Counted from the first letter of the stretch, positions 36,862-45,656 are shown. The stretch is 64,000 nt of DNA from Verrucomicrobiaceae bacterium (GCA_021151605.1 JAGKWZ010000005.1:1-64000), one strand, 5' to 3'. Numbers and translations: made by a program. The notes: generated from the letters alone by a model not told the origin.

Positions 36862-36885
36862 AGATCGAACTCGCGAGTTCGATCT
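36862..36885. repeat. Perfect 24-bp palindrome
   Basis: The half-site AGATCGAACTCG is followed at once by its exact reverse complement. It lies between two minus-strand genes, 44 bp after the stop of the TPR gene. As RNA it would form a 10-bp stem with a CGCG loop. On the minus strand no T tract follows, so it fits a dimer-binding operator or processing hairpin better than a terminator. Confidence 0.7.
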
Positions 36886-36929
36886 TCTTTTGTTCCTCTT
36901 GCCCGAGCCGGGTCGGAGCAGACCGCAGC

Positions 36930-37940
36930 TTACTGGTTGGCTGGCTTTGCCGGTGCCGCAGGAGCTGGTGCTGCCGGAGCCGGAGTGGCTGGAGCCGGTG
37001 CAGGCTTAAGCTCAATGGAGGGAACTGCCGGTGCAGGAGCAGGCTTCACTTCGACCTTTGGTGCGGTTGGGGCTGGAACTGCAGGTGCGGCAGGCGCTGG
37101 CATGGTGGCACCGGGGGTGACGGTGACTGGAGCGGTGGTGCCGCCAGGAGTCAGGTTGATCACGGGTGATGTGCTTCCAGGTGCGACTGTGGGGGAAAGT
37201 GTGCTGCCAGGAGAGTTGAGTTTGATCTGCGGCATCCCAGGAATGGACGGCGCTCCAGGAGCTGGGGTTTCGACCTTGGGCTTCGGCGGTCCATCGACTT
37301 CGGTGGTTGGCAGCTTCGAGGCGATCCATTCAAGGCGGGATTCGCTCTGCGGGATGAACGCGTTGTCGGCGCTTGTTCCAGCGAACTTGGCGGGAATGCC
37401 TTCGTAGATCTTCTTGGCTTCGTCTGCCTTTCCTTCTGCCCAGGCGAGATCGCCAAGACGGAGTTCGGCGAGGGCGGCGAGATCGCTTTTGGCAAACTCT
37501 GTGACGAGGCGCTCGAAGATGGGCTTGGCTTCGCCGCGCTGGCCGAGGGCTTCAAGTTTCGAGCCGAGTGCGAGCAGGGCTTGGGCGAGCAGGGGATGAT
37601 CACCATGGTTCTTCACAAACTCGCGGAGGGCATCCACGGAGGTGCTTTTCTTGTTCTGTTCCCAAAGGAGGTCGGCTTTTTGCAAAAGCGCGCTTCCAGC
37701 AGCGGTGCTGCCTTTGTAGGACTGGATGACGACGTCGAGGTCCTCCACCGTCTTCGCTGAGGCAAAGGCCTCGCCCGCTTTCACCTCCTCACGATGGCCG
37801 AAGTAACGCGCGGCTCCGTAGATGCCGAGGAAGACGACTACGGCGATGAAGAGAATGAGCAGTTTCTTGAAGTTGTTTTCGAGAAGCTGTTCCCAGGCTG
37901 GCAGTGCTTGGGCGTTCGTAATGGGGGCTCCGTGGGACAT
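36930..37940 (-). CDS. Tetratricopeptide (YfgM/BamD-like) membrane protein with Ala/Pro-rich tail
   Basis: A 336-residue protein anchored by one N-terminal helix (LLILFIAVVVFLGIYGAARYF, residues ~27-47). The next ~165 residues have TPR-like helix pairs (AGSALLQKADLLWEQNKKS, LLAQALLALGSKLEALGQRG, ALAELRLGDLAWAEGKADEA), similar to YfgM, a periplasmic chaperone-associated ancillary SecYEG protein. The last ~120 residues are low-complexity Ala/Pro/Thr with PAP repeats, a probable wall-spanning or disordered tail. Located 39 bp downstream of cysK on the same strand, so possibly co-transcribed. Precise role unknown. Confidence 0.82.
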   Translation of the reverse strand: MSHGAPITNAQALPAWEQLLENNFKKLLILFIAVVVFLGIYGAARYFGHREEVKAGEAFASAKTVEDLDVVIQSYKGSTAAGSALLQKADLLWEQNKKSTSVDALREFVKNHGDHPLLAQALLALGSKLEALGQRGEAKPIFERLVTEFAKSDLAALAELRLGDLAWAEGKADEAKKIYEGIPAKFAGTSADNAFIPQSESRLEWIASKLPTTEVDGPPKPKVETPAPGAPSIPGMPQIKLNSPGSTLSPTVAPGSTSPVINLTPGGTTAPVTVTPGATMPAPAAPAVPAPTAPKVEVKPAPAPAVPSIELKPAPAPATPAPAAPAPAAPAKPANQ

Positions 37941-37979
37941 GAGGGGAGGTTGGGGGAAAGGAAAAACTCTAGCGTGAGA

Positions 37980-38963
37980 TCAAGCTCCCACTTTAGCGCG
38001 GGCTTCATCTGCCAAGGCTGTGGAGAGGTAACGCTCTCCTGTGGAGCAGCCGATGGTGACAATAAGCTTGCCGGCATTCTCTGGACGCTGGGCGACGCGG
38101 ATGGCGGCACAGACGTTGGCTCCGGTGCTGATACCGACGAGTAGACCTTCTTCTGCGGCGAGGCGGCGGGCCATGGCAAAGGCTTCGTCGTTGCTGATCT
38201 TCACGCATTCGACGATCTGAGCGTTTCCAGCGGCGTCTTTCAGGTGGAGATTCTTCGGCACGAAACCGGCACCGGTGCCCTGGATCTTATGCGGGCCGGG
38301 CTGCACGGGTTCACCAGCGAGGGTCTGATTGATGACTGGGGAAGCCTCTGGCTCGACGGCGATGGCCTGGAAGCTGGTCTTGCGGGGCTTCAGCACTTCG
38401 CAGCAGCCGGTGATGGTGCCGCCAGTGCCGACTGCGGCGACGAGGATGTCCACTTTGCCATCGGTGTCCGCCCAGATTTCCTCGGCGGTGGTCTTCATGT
38501 GGATGGCTGGATTGGCCGGATTTTCAAATTGCTGCGGCATCCATGCGTTTGGGGTGCTCTTCAAAATCTCTTCCGCCTTGGCGATGGCACCTTTCATGCC
38601 CTGGGCTCCGGGGGTCAGCACGAGGTCCGCACCCAGGAGGGCGAGCAATGTGCGGCGCTCGGTGGACATGGTCTCAGGCATCGTGAGGACGAGTTTGTAG
38701 CCCTTGGCTGCGGCCACAAAAGCAAGCGCGATACCGGTGTTCCCGCTGGTGGGTTCGACGATGAGGGTATCCTTTGTCAGGATGCCACGAGCTTCGGCAT
38801 CCTCGATCATGGCTAGACCGATACGATCCTTCACGCTGCCAAGAGGATTGAAGAACTCGCACTTGAGGGCGATGGTGGCATTCAGCCCGGCGGTAACTTT
38901 ATTCAGTTTCACCAGCGGAGTGCGGCCCACGGTTTCGACGATGTTGTTATAGATCTGGCCCAT
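37980..38963 (-). CDS. cysK: Cysteine synthase A (O-acetylserine sulfhydrylase)
   Basis: A 327-residue PLP enzyme of the CysK family. PLP-lysine K45 sits in [16 protein letters not shown]; the substrate loop is [13 protein letters not shown], the glycine-rich phosphate-binding loop is [18 protein letters not shown], and the C-terminal [15 protein letters not shown] is typical. It makes cysteine from O-acetylserine and sulfide. The N-terminal [12 protein letters not shown] start is canonical. No cysE is adjacent in the window. The downstream TPR gene probably shares its transcript. Confidence 0.96.
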   Translation of the reverse strand: MGQIYNNIVETVGRTPLVKLNKVTAGLNATIALKCEFFNPLGSVKDRIGLAMIEDAEARGILTKDTLIVEPTSGNTGIALAFVAAAKGYKLVLTMPETMSTERRTLLALLGADLVLTPGAQGMKGAIAKAEEILKSTPNAWMPQQFENPANPAIHMKTTAEEIWADTDGKVDILVAAVGTGGTITGCCEVLKPRKTSFQAIAVEPEASPVINQTLAGEPVQPGPHKIQGTGAGFVPKNLHLKDAAGNAQIVECVKISNDEAFAMARRLAAEEGLLVGISTGANVCAAIRVAQRPENAGKLIVTIGCSTGERYLSTALADEARAKVGA

Positions 38964-39089
38964 GACGAAGGATGATTTGAGGGGGTTGTGAAAATGAAAA
39001 AGTCTCCGCTCCTACTGTGTCAGGCGCGGAGCGCGAGGTTATAGGGGGAAGCCGGGAGCCTTGCAAAGGAAAAAACGACTCCAACTCTC

Positions 39090-39869
39090 TCACAACTCGG
39101 TGCTCAGGTCTTTCTCGAGGCCGTGGAGCATAGGCTCCAGGAGCCGGTATCCGCCGGGTAGGTCCACGCGTGCGAGTTCGCCGATCTCGGTGAAGTAAAA
39201 CTTCGCTTCGTAGCCTTGCATAAAGGTGCCCGTGATGATGTAGCAGCGTCGCTGCTTGGCGGCGAGTTCTAGCCGCCCTTCGCGTGCGTGCAGGCGCATT
39301 GCGGTCGCCTGGGGCAGGCTGTTGGCTGGTAGTAATTGGGTGATCAGGCTAGATGCCGCCGGGCTGTCCATCATCGTCTGGGCCATGGCGGAATTTATGA
39401 TGACTTTCCCTCCTTTCTTGACCTCCATCTGGGGGAGTTTGTCTCCATCTTTCCAGGCGATCACCGCTTCCGTCTCGTTCTGGGGAGCATTGATTTGAAT
39501 CTCAAATCTTTGCCATTTCTCCCCGCTCATGAGTTCGCCGTTAAGTCGGAAGCCAATCTCCGTTTTCTCCGCTGTTTCCGGCATGGCGACTGAGCCATTG
39601 GCCACGATGGCATAGATTGGCTCCTGTTCCTCCGTCTTCCCTTCCATGCGGCGCAGGGCGAAGGTGGTGTGCCCAATCTTTTCCTGCCCCTGGTAAAGGT
39701 GCAGCGTGTTATTGAAGGCCGCCGCTTCTGACAAAAAGAGATCGAAGACGAAAGGCACGGGCACTTCGGCAAAGCGGGAATGGTCGGGAAAGTAGGTGTC
39801 CCGGATGACGAGCCCACTCATCACCGCCCAAAACAAAACAATCATCGCGGTAATCAATCGCCAGAACAT
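39090..39869 (-). CDS. Membrane-anchored hypothetical protein
   Basis: A 259-residue protein from the ATG at 39869; an ATG at 39896 is an alternative. A longer frame reaching 39992 would run across the terminator of the AP2-like gene and is rejected. One N-terminal membrane helix (LITAMIVLFWAVMSGLVI) is followed by a periplasmic, strand-rich domain (LHLYQGQEKIGHTTFALRRM, then IGFRLNGELMSGEKWQRFEI). The repeated long antiparallel strand pattern recalls lipoprotein-carrier-like or DUF3108-like folds that handle lipids or polymers; this is only an impression. No conserved catalytic motif was seen. Confidence 0.72.
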   Translation of the reverse strand: MFWRLITAMIVLFWAVMSGLVIRDTYFPDHSRFAEVPVPFVFDLFLSEAAAFNNTLHLYQGQEKIGHTTFALRRMEGKTEEQEPIYAIVANGSVAMPETAEKTEIGFRLNGELMSGEKWQRFEIQINAPQNETEAVIAWKDGDKLPQMEVKKGGKVIINSAMAQTMMDSPAASSLITQLLPANSLPQATAMRLHAREGRLELAAKQRRCYIITGTFMQGYEAKFYFTEIGELARVDLPGGYRLLEPMLHGLEKDLSTEL

Positions 39870-39947
39870 GTGCTGAGTGTGTGCCGATGCAGACATTCTA
39901 GCAAGTGCAGGCTTTCTCGATCTATGAAAATGCCGCGCCGTCAGGCA

Positions 39948-39980
39948 CAAAAAATCCCGTCCGACTTTCATCGGACGGGA
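39948..39980 (-). terminator. Rho-independent terminator of the AP2-like gene
   Basis: On the minus strand a perfect 10-bp stem TCCCGTCCGA / TCGGACGGGA with a 6-nt loop is followed by a run of six T residues (complement of the A run at 39949-39954). It lies 25 bp after the stop of 40005-40679. Confidence 0.93.
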
Positions 39981-40004
39981 ACGGGTATTCAAAACGGATC
40001 CAAG

Positions 40005-40679
40005 TTATTTGCGGCCTTTTTTGGCAGCCTTCTTAGCCGGAGCTGCTGGTTTCTTTACCGGGGCGGCTTTCTTGGCTGGTACCGCTTTCTTGGCAGGCGC
40101 AGCTTTCTTAGCCGCAGAGGATTTTCTGGCAGGAGCCGGTTTCTTTTTCTTCGAAGGGGCAGACTTCTCCACCGGAGGCAATTTGGCAGCAGCCTTCAGA
40201 ATGCCGGCGACACCGCCTTCGCGCTTGAGGCGGTCGAGGAGCATTTTCTCACGGAAGGCGATCGCCTCCTGGAGCACTTCGTCATGGGTTTCCTTGGTGT
40301 AGCGATAGACCTTAGAAACAGTCCTGCCCTTCTCGGCGCGCACGGAGACAGCGATCAGACGAGTTACCTTACCTTTTGCCGTCTTGTACTTGCGATAGGA
40401 GATGCCGACATGGCCGCTCTTGTTCTTTTTGTTCGTCGTGTGGGCGATGCGGCTGGCCTCTAGAGGAGGCATGTCTGCGAGCATCGTATCTCGATAGGCA
40501 CGTGCTGCTTTGATGGAACCTTTAATGCCGCCGAACAGGCTGTCTGAAAAGTGCTTCGTGTGCAGACCGCCGTCACGTGAAATGCAGACCTGGAAACCGT
40601 GAGTTTGTTTGGCGGCATCCGGGCGTGTGTCGATGCGTTTAATGTTTCGTTCGGAAAGGGGATTGGATCGGCGGCGCAT
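40005..40679 (-). CDS. Tandem AP2-like DNA-binding protein with histone-H1-like tail
   Basis: A 224-residue, very basic protein. Two AP2/integrase-type three-strand-plus-helix units are visible: residues ~28-68 (GFQVCISRDGG, F-x-D-x-LFGGIKGSIKAARAYRD) and ~88-146 (SGHVGISYRKYK, LIAVSVRAEKGRTVSKVYRY, LQEAIAFREKML). The second keeps the G-V-x-I-x-Y/x start and a final helix, as in bacterial AP2 domains. Residues ~171-224 are a Lys/Ala/Pro tail of KKAAPAKK-type repeats like eukaryotic H1 or bacterial histone-like tails. A chromosomal DNA-binding or nucleoid role is inferred. It is monocistronic with its own strong terminator. Confidence 0.82.
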   Translation of the reverse strand: MRRRSNPLSERNIKRIDTRPDAAKQTHGFQVCISRDGGLHTKHFSDSLFGGIKGSIKAARAYRDTMLADMPPLEASRIAHTTNKKNKSGHVGISYRKYKTAKGKVTRLIAVSVRAEKGRTVSKVYRYTKETHDEVLQEAIAFREKMLLDRLKREGGVAGILKAAAKLPPVEKSAPSKKKKPAPARKSSAAKKAAPAKKAVPAKKAAPVKKPAAPAKKAAKKGRK

Positions 40680-40808
40680 ATCTGGATGTAATGTGTGGGC
40701 GGTAAAGGAGGCAGAAAGTGGAGGTTACAGGTGACAGCGCAACATGAATTGTGTCTGAATTATGGTGTTATCGTTGATCAGTCTTGATCGATCCCAGCCG
40801 AAGGAGAC

Positions 40809-41483
40809 TCATTGATCCTCTTCTGCGAGTTTGGCGGCCTCCCGCTTAAGGATGCGTCCCACACGATGTTTCGCCAAATAAACTTGGGCGGCGTTGACGC
40901 CGAGTTCCTTTTTCACGCGCTCAGGGCTCCAGCCTTTGAGCACATAACAGGAGAAGATTTGGAACTGACGTGGCGAGACGAGGGCGCGCACGCGGCGCAG
41001 AGCGATGTCCATCACCTTGTCCTGCCACTCTTTGTCCCAGAGCTTTTCGAGAGCCATGCCATTGGGGTCTGCGCAGCGGTCGATGGGAGCTGTGCGGCGC
41101 TCGTCAGTCTCGTCAGCATAAAGGTTGGCCTCCCGGCTCTGCTGCTTCTTTCGGCGGCGGAATTGATCGAGGATTCGCCAGCGCGCCTGATTGAGGAGGA
41201 AGGACTTAAAGGAGCCAAGGCTGGTGTCGAACTTCTTCTTTTGAAGGTTCTTCGCCACCCCGATGAAGGTCTCCTGAACGACATCATTGGCTTCGTCATC
41301 ATTGAGGCCGGACTTGCGGGCCACATGGAAGACGAAACCGGAGTAGGTTCGGTAAAATTCGTCCCAACTCGACCAGTCGGACCAATTATCCAAACGCTCG
41401 ATTAACGTTTTGCGTGTCGGGATGCCGCCTGAGGCCTCCTTCACGATGTCTTCTGGGATGTCTTTGGGGATGTCGTCCTCCAT
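40809..41483 (-). CDS. ECF-type RNA polymerase sigma factor
   Basis: A 224-residue sigma factor from the ATG at 41483 (MEDDIPKDIPEDIV); the upstream in-frame extension is basic and atypical. Region 2 is present (SWDEFYRTYSGFVFHVARKS, NDVVQETFIGVAKNL, FLLNQARWRILDQFRRRKKQ), and region 4 holds the helix-turn-helix GWSPERVKKELGVNAAQVYLAKHRVGRI (given as GWSPERVKKELGV then AAQVYLAKHRVGRI). It belongs to the planctomycete/verrucomicrobial ECF style with a long linker (REANLYADETDERRTAP). No anti-sigma gene is adjacent, unlike the sigma gene at 3739. Next to ppk2 on the same strand with 55 bp between them. Confidence 0.9.
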   Translation of the reverse strand: MEDDIPKDIPEDIVKEASGGIPTRKTLIERLDNWSDWSSWDEFYRTYSGFVFHVARKSGLNDDEANDVVQETFIGVAKNLQKKKFDTSLGSFKSFLLNQARWRILDQFRRRKKQQSREANLYADETDERRTAPIDRCADPNGMALEKLWDKEWQDKVMDIALRRVRALVSPRQFQIFSCYVLKGWSPERVKKELGVNAAQVYLAKHRVGRILKREAAKLAEEDQ

Positions 41484-41538
41484 GGGTGGGCGTGAGTCTA
41501 TGGCACGCCCCGAAGGTGGCAAGGGAAGAAAACACTGG

Positions 41539-42423
41539 CTACTCCGCCAGCAGCAGCCTCTTCGCAGCTTGAAGGTGGGCGATCTGTTCACTCGGCAGCT
41601 CTGGATACTTCAGCTTCATGGTCTGCATCTCAGCGAGCACGGCGGCACTGACGATGAGGCGCATGTTCTTTTTGTCATCGGCTGGCACGACATACCACGG
41701 GCACTCGTCGGTGCCTGTGGCGCGGATGGCATCTTCATAGGCTTCCTGATACTCATTCCAGTAGCCGCGCTCCTTCACATCGCCCTCTTCGAACTTCCAG
41801 TTTTTGCTCGGTGTGTCGATGCGCGCCAGGAAGCGCTTCTTCTGCTCCTCCTTGGAGACATGCAGGAAGAATTTCACGATGCGGATGCCGTTGCGGTCGG
41901 AGTACGCCTCGAAGTTTCGGATGTCTTTGAGACGATCCTTGAACAGCTTGTCGATGTTCTTCGTCGTCTTGGCAGGCAGACGCTGGATCTTCGTGACAAT
42001 CTCAGGATGCACTCGGCAGACGAGGACCTCCTCATAATAGCTGCGGTTAAAAATTCCGATTCGTCCTCGCGGCGGCATCACTCTCGTAGTGCGCCAGAGG
42101 AAGTCGTGATTGAGCTCATCATCGGTTGGCCGTTTGAAGGCATGGCTTTCGACACCCTGGGTATTCACCCCACTCATCACATGCTTGATCGTGCTGTCTT
42201 TTCCAGCCGCGTCCATAGCTTGAAAGATGAGGAGCAAGCCTTGGCGATCCTGCGCATACATCTTCTGCTGGAGATCATCGATCTCGACCCGGAACTGAGC
42301 GATCAATTCCTCGTAATGGGCATCATCGGTGTAAAGCTTTTTGACCTTTGTCTTCGCCTTCGCGATGCGGAAAGGTTTGCCTTCTGGCACGCGGAAGTCG
42401 TCGAGGTTCAGCTTGAGTTTCAT
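41539..42423 (-). CDS. Polyphosphate kinase 2 family protein
   Basis: A 294-residue PPK2. The Walker A loop is QAMDAAGKDSTIKHVMSG (~68-85), followed by VESHAFKRPT, LWRTTRVMPPRGRIGIFNRS with the conserved Arg residues, and YYEEVLVCRVHPE with the catalytic acidic patch. A lid helix region is present (KRFLARIDTPSKNWKF) with D-x4-W. PPK2 enzymes phosphorylate ADP or AMP/GDP using polyphosphate. The single PPK2 domain could be class I or III; the class cannot be fixed here. The gene may form an operon with the downstream ECF sigma gene. Confidence 0.93.
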   Translation of the reverse strand: MKLKLNLDDFRVPEGKPFRIAKAKTKVKKLYTDDAHYEELIAQFRVEIDDLQQKMYAQDRQGLLLIFQAMDAAGKDSTIKHVMSGVNTQGVESHAFKRPTDDELNHDFLWRTTRVMPPRGRIGIFNRSYYEEVLVCRVHPEIVTKIQRLPAKTTKNIDKLFKDRLKDIRNFEAYSDRNGIRIVKFFLHVSKEEQKKRFLARIDTPSKNWKFEEGDVKERGYWNEYQEAYEDAIRATGTDECPWYVVPADDKKNMRLIVSAAVLAEMQTMKLKYPELPSEQIAHLQAAKRLLLAE

Positions 42424-42527
42424 TGGGTAAGTAAAGCGTGTCGGTGAAGCATCAACTTAACAGGTGGCCGATCCCGTGAACAGGAAGACTTTGAGGCAAG
42501 TTGCGCGCCTTTATTGAGCAAGTGCCT

Positions 42528-44351
42528 TCATTCTGAGGCCGCACTGGTCGTTGTGGGCACACGCCCCTCTGTCACAGGATAGAAGAACTGCGCGGCGCGG
42601 CGCAGTTCCTGAGACTGGCGGCTGGCCCCGTAGATGGCATTCGGGATCTGGCGATGTTTGGCGAACAAATGATAGGCTCCCAGAGCCTCGAATCCTGCAT
42701 TCAGGGAGCCATTCATCGGTAGATAACTTTTTCCAGTGACTGAGGCGGCCTCCACCATGCCCCAGGGGGTAAAGAGCCCGGCTTTCTCGAGCCTTCTGAG
42801 CAGGGCATAGGTCTCTGTAGAGTCTGCCATGGCGGCAGACATGAGAATGTAGTGCGGATGAACGACCGCCTGATCGGGTAGATCGGTGCCACCGACATGG
42901 TAACTGTCTCCGTAGAGCCCCTCGCCTGCGGAGAGTCCATACAGACCGAGCTTTGCTGCGGCGGTGTGCGGCCAGGTGCGTGCGATGTAGTCCTTCTGAG
43001 TTTGCAGCATGCGCTCGCGGGCCGTCTTCCAGCGCACGCCGTCGAGAGCATCTGGCACATCGCTGTCGAAGTCAGGGTAAAAGAGGCTCTGGATCTCCGT
43101 GATGAAGCCCGAGCCCTGCCAAGCCTGCCCTGGGCGCTCCATCTTCCGGTGCGGTGCGTTTTCATCGACGATGTTTTGCAGCATCATGACGAGGGCTGTT
43201 TCACCACCCCAATCACGCCAGCCATGAGGCAACAAAGTGCGGCCATCTTCCTTTAAGCCATGGCTGATTTCGCCATCCGGCAGGCGCAGCTTTGTGAAGT
43301 CGATCTGATCCACCGCTGATGTGATCTCCGACTTCAGTTCATCGTCCGCCAGCATCTCAGCACCGAGCATGAGGCTGTGGTAGTAGAGCGCGGTGTCCAC
43401 CGTGCTGAATTCCGTGCCCGGATGGATCATGTAACCCGTGGCGCAGCGGCGGACGAAGTGTGGCAGCACGCCGTAGGGGCGGTCGAGCGTCTTCACCGCT
43501 GCATGGATTTGTCTCAGCGTTTTCTGAGCCTGCTCAGGACTCACGATCTGCAAAGGCGGCTGCGAAACCACGGCTGTGGCGAGCGCAAAGAGCCCCGTGG
43601 AGGCCAGGGACTCGAAAGCACCGTCCTCCAGATGGGAGCGATCTTTGACAAAGCCTGAACTCGAATCGTAGCAGCGCGCCAGTTTCGCATACGACGCGGC
43701 CAGCACATATTCGTCGAAGGCCACGTCTGCAGTCTCCACACCGAGATGCAGCCCATCCACACAGAGTTCGGATCCAGGCTCGGCGATCCAGGTAAAGAGC
43801 TTCGCCTTCATGCAGGCCAGAGGTGAAACGGCCAGCGTCACCGGCCGAGGCGTGGACTCATCCAGCTCCAGCGCAGAGGACCACAGCAGTTCCTGACGAT
43901 CCGATTTGATCTCCAGCTTCAGACGCCCCCGTCCACGCACATCCACTCTCAGGCTCGCTATTTTTGGCTGGAAAGCTGGGCTCACCAGCTCAGGCCATGC
44001 CGCGTTGAAATTCAGAGACTTCTGGGACTCGCGCGCTAGCCCAGCCAGGCTGTGCCACATGCCCGACCATGCCTCCGGCTCCTGCCCGAGATGCACGCAG
44101 ACCTCATCCTTCTGCCACTCGATGTCATGCTCCGCTGGTCCCATGAAGCCGAAGTCGGTCCCGAGATGCGTGTAGGAGGTAAATGAATTCAACCGCCGCT
44201 TCCCCGCCACCGTCATCGGCTGCCGCCCCGGCTGAACGTGAATGAAATACTCCTGCACCGGCTGCCAGACGAGCCTTTGCTCGTTCTGGGCCGGCAACGA
44301 TGACAGCAGCCCCAGATAGAGCGCTGCGCATGTGGTTGAGAGCAGGCGCAT
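42528..44351 (-). CDS. Exported glycoamylase-like (alpha/alpha-toroid) protein
   Basis: A 607-residue protein with a Sec signal peptide (MRLLSTTCAALYLGLLSSLP). Residues ~120-240 are beta-rich (a carbohydrate-binding-like region, SLRVDVRGRGRLKLEIKSD). The C-terminal ~350 residues are helical with the spacing of the glycoamylase/DUF3131 superfamily: SSGFVKDRSHLEDGAFESL, FSTVDTALYYHSLMLGAEM, LPHGWRDWGGETALVMML, and GLYGDSYHVGGTDLPDQAVV then LEKAGLFTPWGMVEAAS. Such proteins act on beta-glucans or other glycans; catalytic residues were not confirmed. It is divergent from nothing obvious and lies 72 bp upstream-side of the kinase-like gene on the same strand. Confidence 0.72.
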   Translation of the reverse strand: MRLLSTTCAALYLGLLSSLPAQNEQRLVWQPVQEYFIHVQPGRQPMTVAGKRRLNSFTSYTHLGTDFGFMGPAEHDIEWQKDEVCVHLGQEPEAWSGMWHSLAGLARESQKSLNFNAAWPELVSPAFQPKIASLRVDVRGRGRLKLEIKSDRQELLWSSALELDESTPRPVTLAVSPLACMKAKLFTWIAEPGSELCVDGLHLGVETADVAFDEYVLAASYAKLARCYDSSSGFVKDRSHLEDGAFESLASTGLFALATAVVSQPPLQIVSPEQAQKTLRQIHAAVKTLDRPYGVLPHFVRRCATGYMIHPGTEFSTVDTALYYHSLMLGAEMLADDELKSEITSAVDQIDFTKLRLPDGEISHGLKEDGRTLLPHGWRDWGGETALVMMLQNIVDENAPHRKMERPGQAWQGSGFITEIQSLFYPDFDSDVPDALDGVRWKTARERMLQTQKDYIARTWPHTAAAKLGLYGLSAGEGLYGDSYHVGGTDLPDQAVVHPHYILMSAAMADSTETYALLRRLEKAGLFTPWGMVEAASVTGKSYLPMNGSLNAGFEALGAYHLFAKHRQIPNAIYGASRQSQELRRAAQFFYPVTEGRVPTTTSAASE

Positions 44352-44423
44352 GTTCGGAAATGAATTCGAAACCTAAAGGCAATACGCTCCCTGAAGCAAC
44401 GATGTTCGCGATTGTTTACGCCA

Positions 44424-44861
44424 TTACCAGCCACGCGGACCCATGTCCACTGGATCAGGCTCCGGCGGCGGCGGGCCCAGATCTGGCTGGTCGAGGATGG
44501 TGGCGAACTCGAAGTCGATCAGGCAGAAGCGACCGAGCTTTGCGTCATATGTCACATTCCGCGTGTAGGGGTCTTCGTGGCGTACTCCATACTGTTCCAG
44601 CTCCGCGTAGATTTGGCGCAGCTTGTTTTCGCCGAGATGCTCCACGCGCTTGCCGCAGTTCGTCGTCACGAGATGCAGCGTGGCCTCGTCAGCCTCGATC
44701 ACACGCGGCACGAAGTTGCAGCCCTGCTTCTCCAGATACTTCAGAACCCGTAGTTCGTGATCAAATCGCTCCTTTGCCAGATGCCCGCGAAAGGTCTTGT
44801 ACACCCGCCCATCATAACCCAGGCGGACCAATGATCTGGCGGTGTTTTTGGCTTCTTGCAT
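44424..44861 (-). CDS. Minimal protein-kinase-like fold protein
   Basis: Only 145 residues, yet the core kinase residues appear in order: a beta-3 Lys (VYKTFRG, K22), helix-C Glu (FDHELRVLKYL, E36), a hinge-like LHLVTTNCGKRV, a catalytic loop RHEDPYTRNV (H95, D97, N102), and a DFE metal motif (LIDFEF, D116). The glycine-rich loop and the whole C-terminal half of a normal kinase lobe are missing. The closest shape is that of small lipopolysaccharide kinase (Kdo/WaaP/RIO)-like proteins; function unknown. Pro-rich C-terminal tail (PPPPEPDPVDMGP). The ATG at 44861 is good. Confidence 0.7.
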   Translation of the reverse strand: MQEAKNTARSLVRLGYDGRVYKTFRGHLAKERFDHELRVLKYLEKQGCNFVPRVIEADEATLHLVTTNCGKRVEHLGENKLRQIYAELEQYGVRHEDPYTRNVTYDAKLGRFCLIDFEFATILDQPDLGPPPPEPDPVDMGPRGW

Positions 44862-44981
44862 GGGTCTGATCCATCGTGTCTCGAGGGCATTTCCGCAAGG
44901 TGGGAAAGTGGGGCTTGATGGTGAATCTGCCCGATTGAAATTAGGGTTGTCAATCGTTGGCCTATTTACTACAAGCGTGTC

Positions 44982-45656
44982 ATGCGCCCGTCCTTTTGTA
45001 GCTTGCTGCTTACATGGCTCCTCATCTCCGCCTCAGGAGCCAAGGCATTCGTCAACCTGAACTTCGAGAGTGCGCTCGTCGTCAGCAATGATCCCCAATT
45101 CGGGTTTCTCGACTGGGCACAAGCAGTGCCCGGATGGAGCCACAGCTCGGGCTCTGATACCTCGGCTGTTTACTATCGCGACATACATGTCGGCACGACT
45201 CAGTGGTTTGTGCTCGCTGATGACACCTTGAGTGGAACGATCGGTGACCGCTCTCTCGAAGGCCGCTACTCCATGCTGCTGCATAGTGGCTACTTCAGCT
45301 CCTCTCCCTCCGCCTGGGTGGATGCCGCCATCTGGCAGTCCGGTCTCATTCCTGCGGACGCTCAGTCCATCACCCTTCAGGGCGAGGGCAGTTTCTCCGT
45401 GTATGTGAATGGCAGCCAGGTCGCGATGAACAACCTCGGGGGCAATCTATATGGTGGAAACATCTCGAGCTATGCAGGTACGAACGCCGAGATCAAAATC
45501 GCCCACACGGTACCTGCCGGACAGTACAGCAGCGCTCTGGCGGACAACATTTCGTTCTCCACGTCTTCTGCTCCAGAGCCTTCCAAGATGATGCTGCTGG
45601 CGCTGGGGCTGATGGCCCTCATCACGCGCCGTCAGCGTCACGCTTCCTTGCGATAA
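44982..45656 (+). CDS. PEP-CTERM sorting domain protein
   Basis: A 224-residue exported protein with a signal peptide (MRPSFCSLLLTWLLISASGA). The mature chain starts FVNLNFESALVVSND, a common opening for verrucomicrobial exported proteins of unknown function. The C-terminus is a textbook PEP-CTERM signal: the APEPSKMM motif, a hydrophobic stretch (LLALGLMALI) and a basic end (TRRQRHASLR). PEP-CTERM proteins are cut and anchored by exosortase (EpsH/XrtA), usually encoded with exopolysaccharide genes; no exosortase lies in the window. Overlaps the convergent gcvT stop by 19 bp. Confidence 0.92.
   Translation: MRPSFCSLLLTWLLISASGAKAFVNLNFESALVVSNDPQFGFLDWAQAVPGWSHSSGSDTSAVYYRDIHVGTTQWFVLADDTLSGTIGDRSLEGRYSMLLHSGYFSSSPSAWVDAAIWQSGLIPADAQSITLQGEGSFSVYVNGSQVAMNNLGGNLYGGNISSYAGTNAEIKIAHTVPAGQYSSALADNISFSTSSAPEPSKMMLLALGLMALITRRQRHASLR

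Noticed and set aside
36862..36885. LexA box of the CGAAC-N4-GTTCG type
   Set aside because: The half-sites are separated by 6 bp, not 4, and the adjacent genes are not DNA-repair genes.
39870..39992. N-terminal extension of the 39090-39869 protein to 39992
   Set aside because: It would cross the strong terminator at 39948-39980, and the added residues are basic and unlike a conserved domain or signal.
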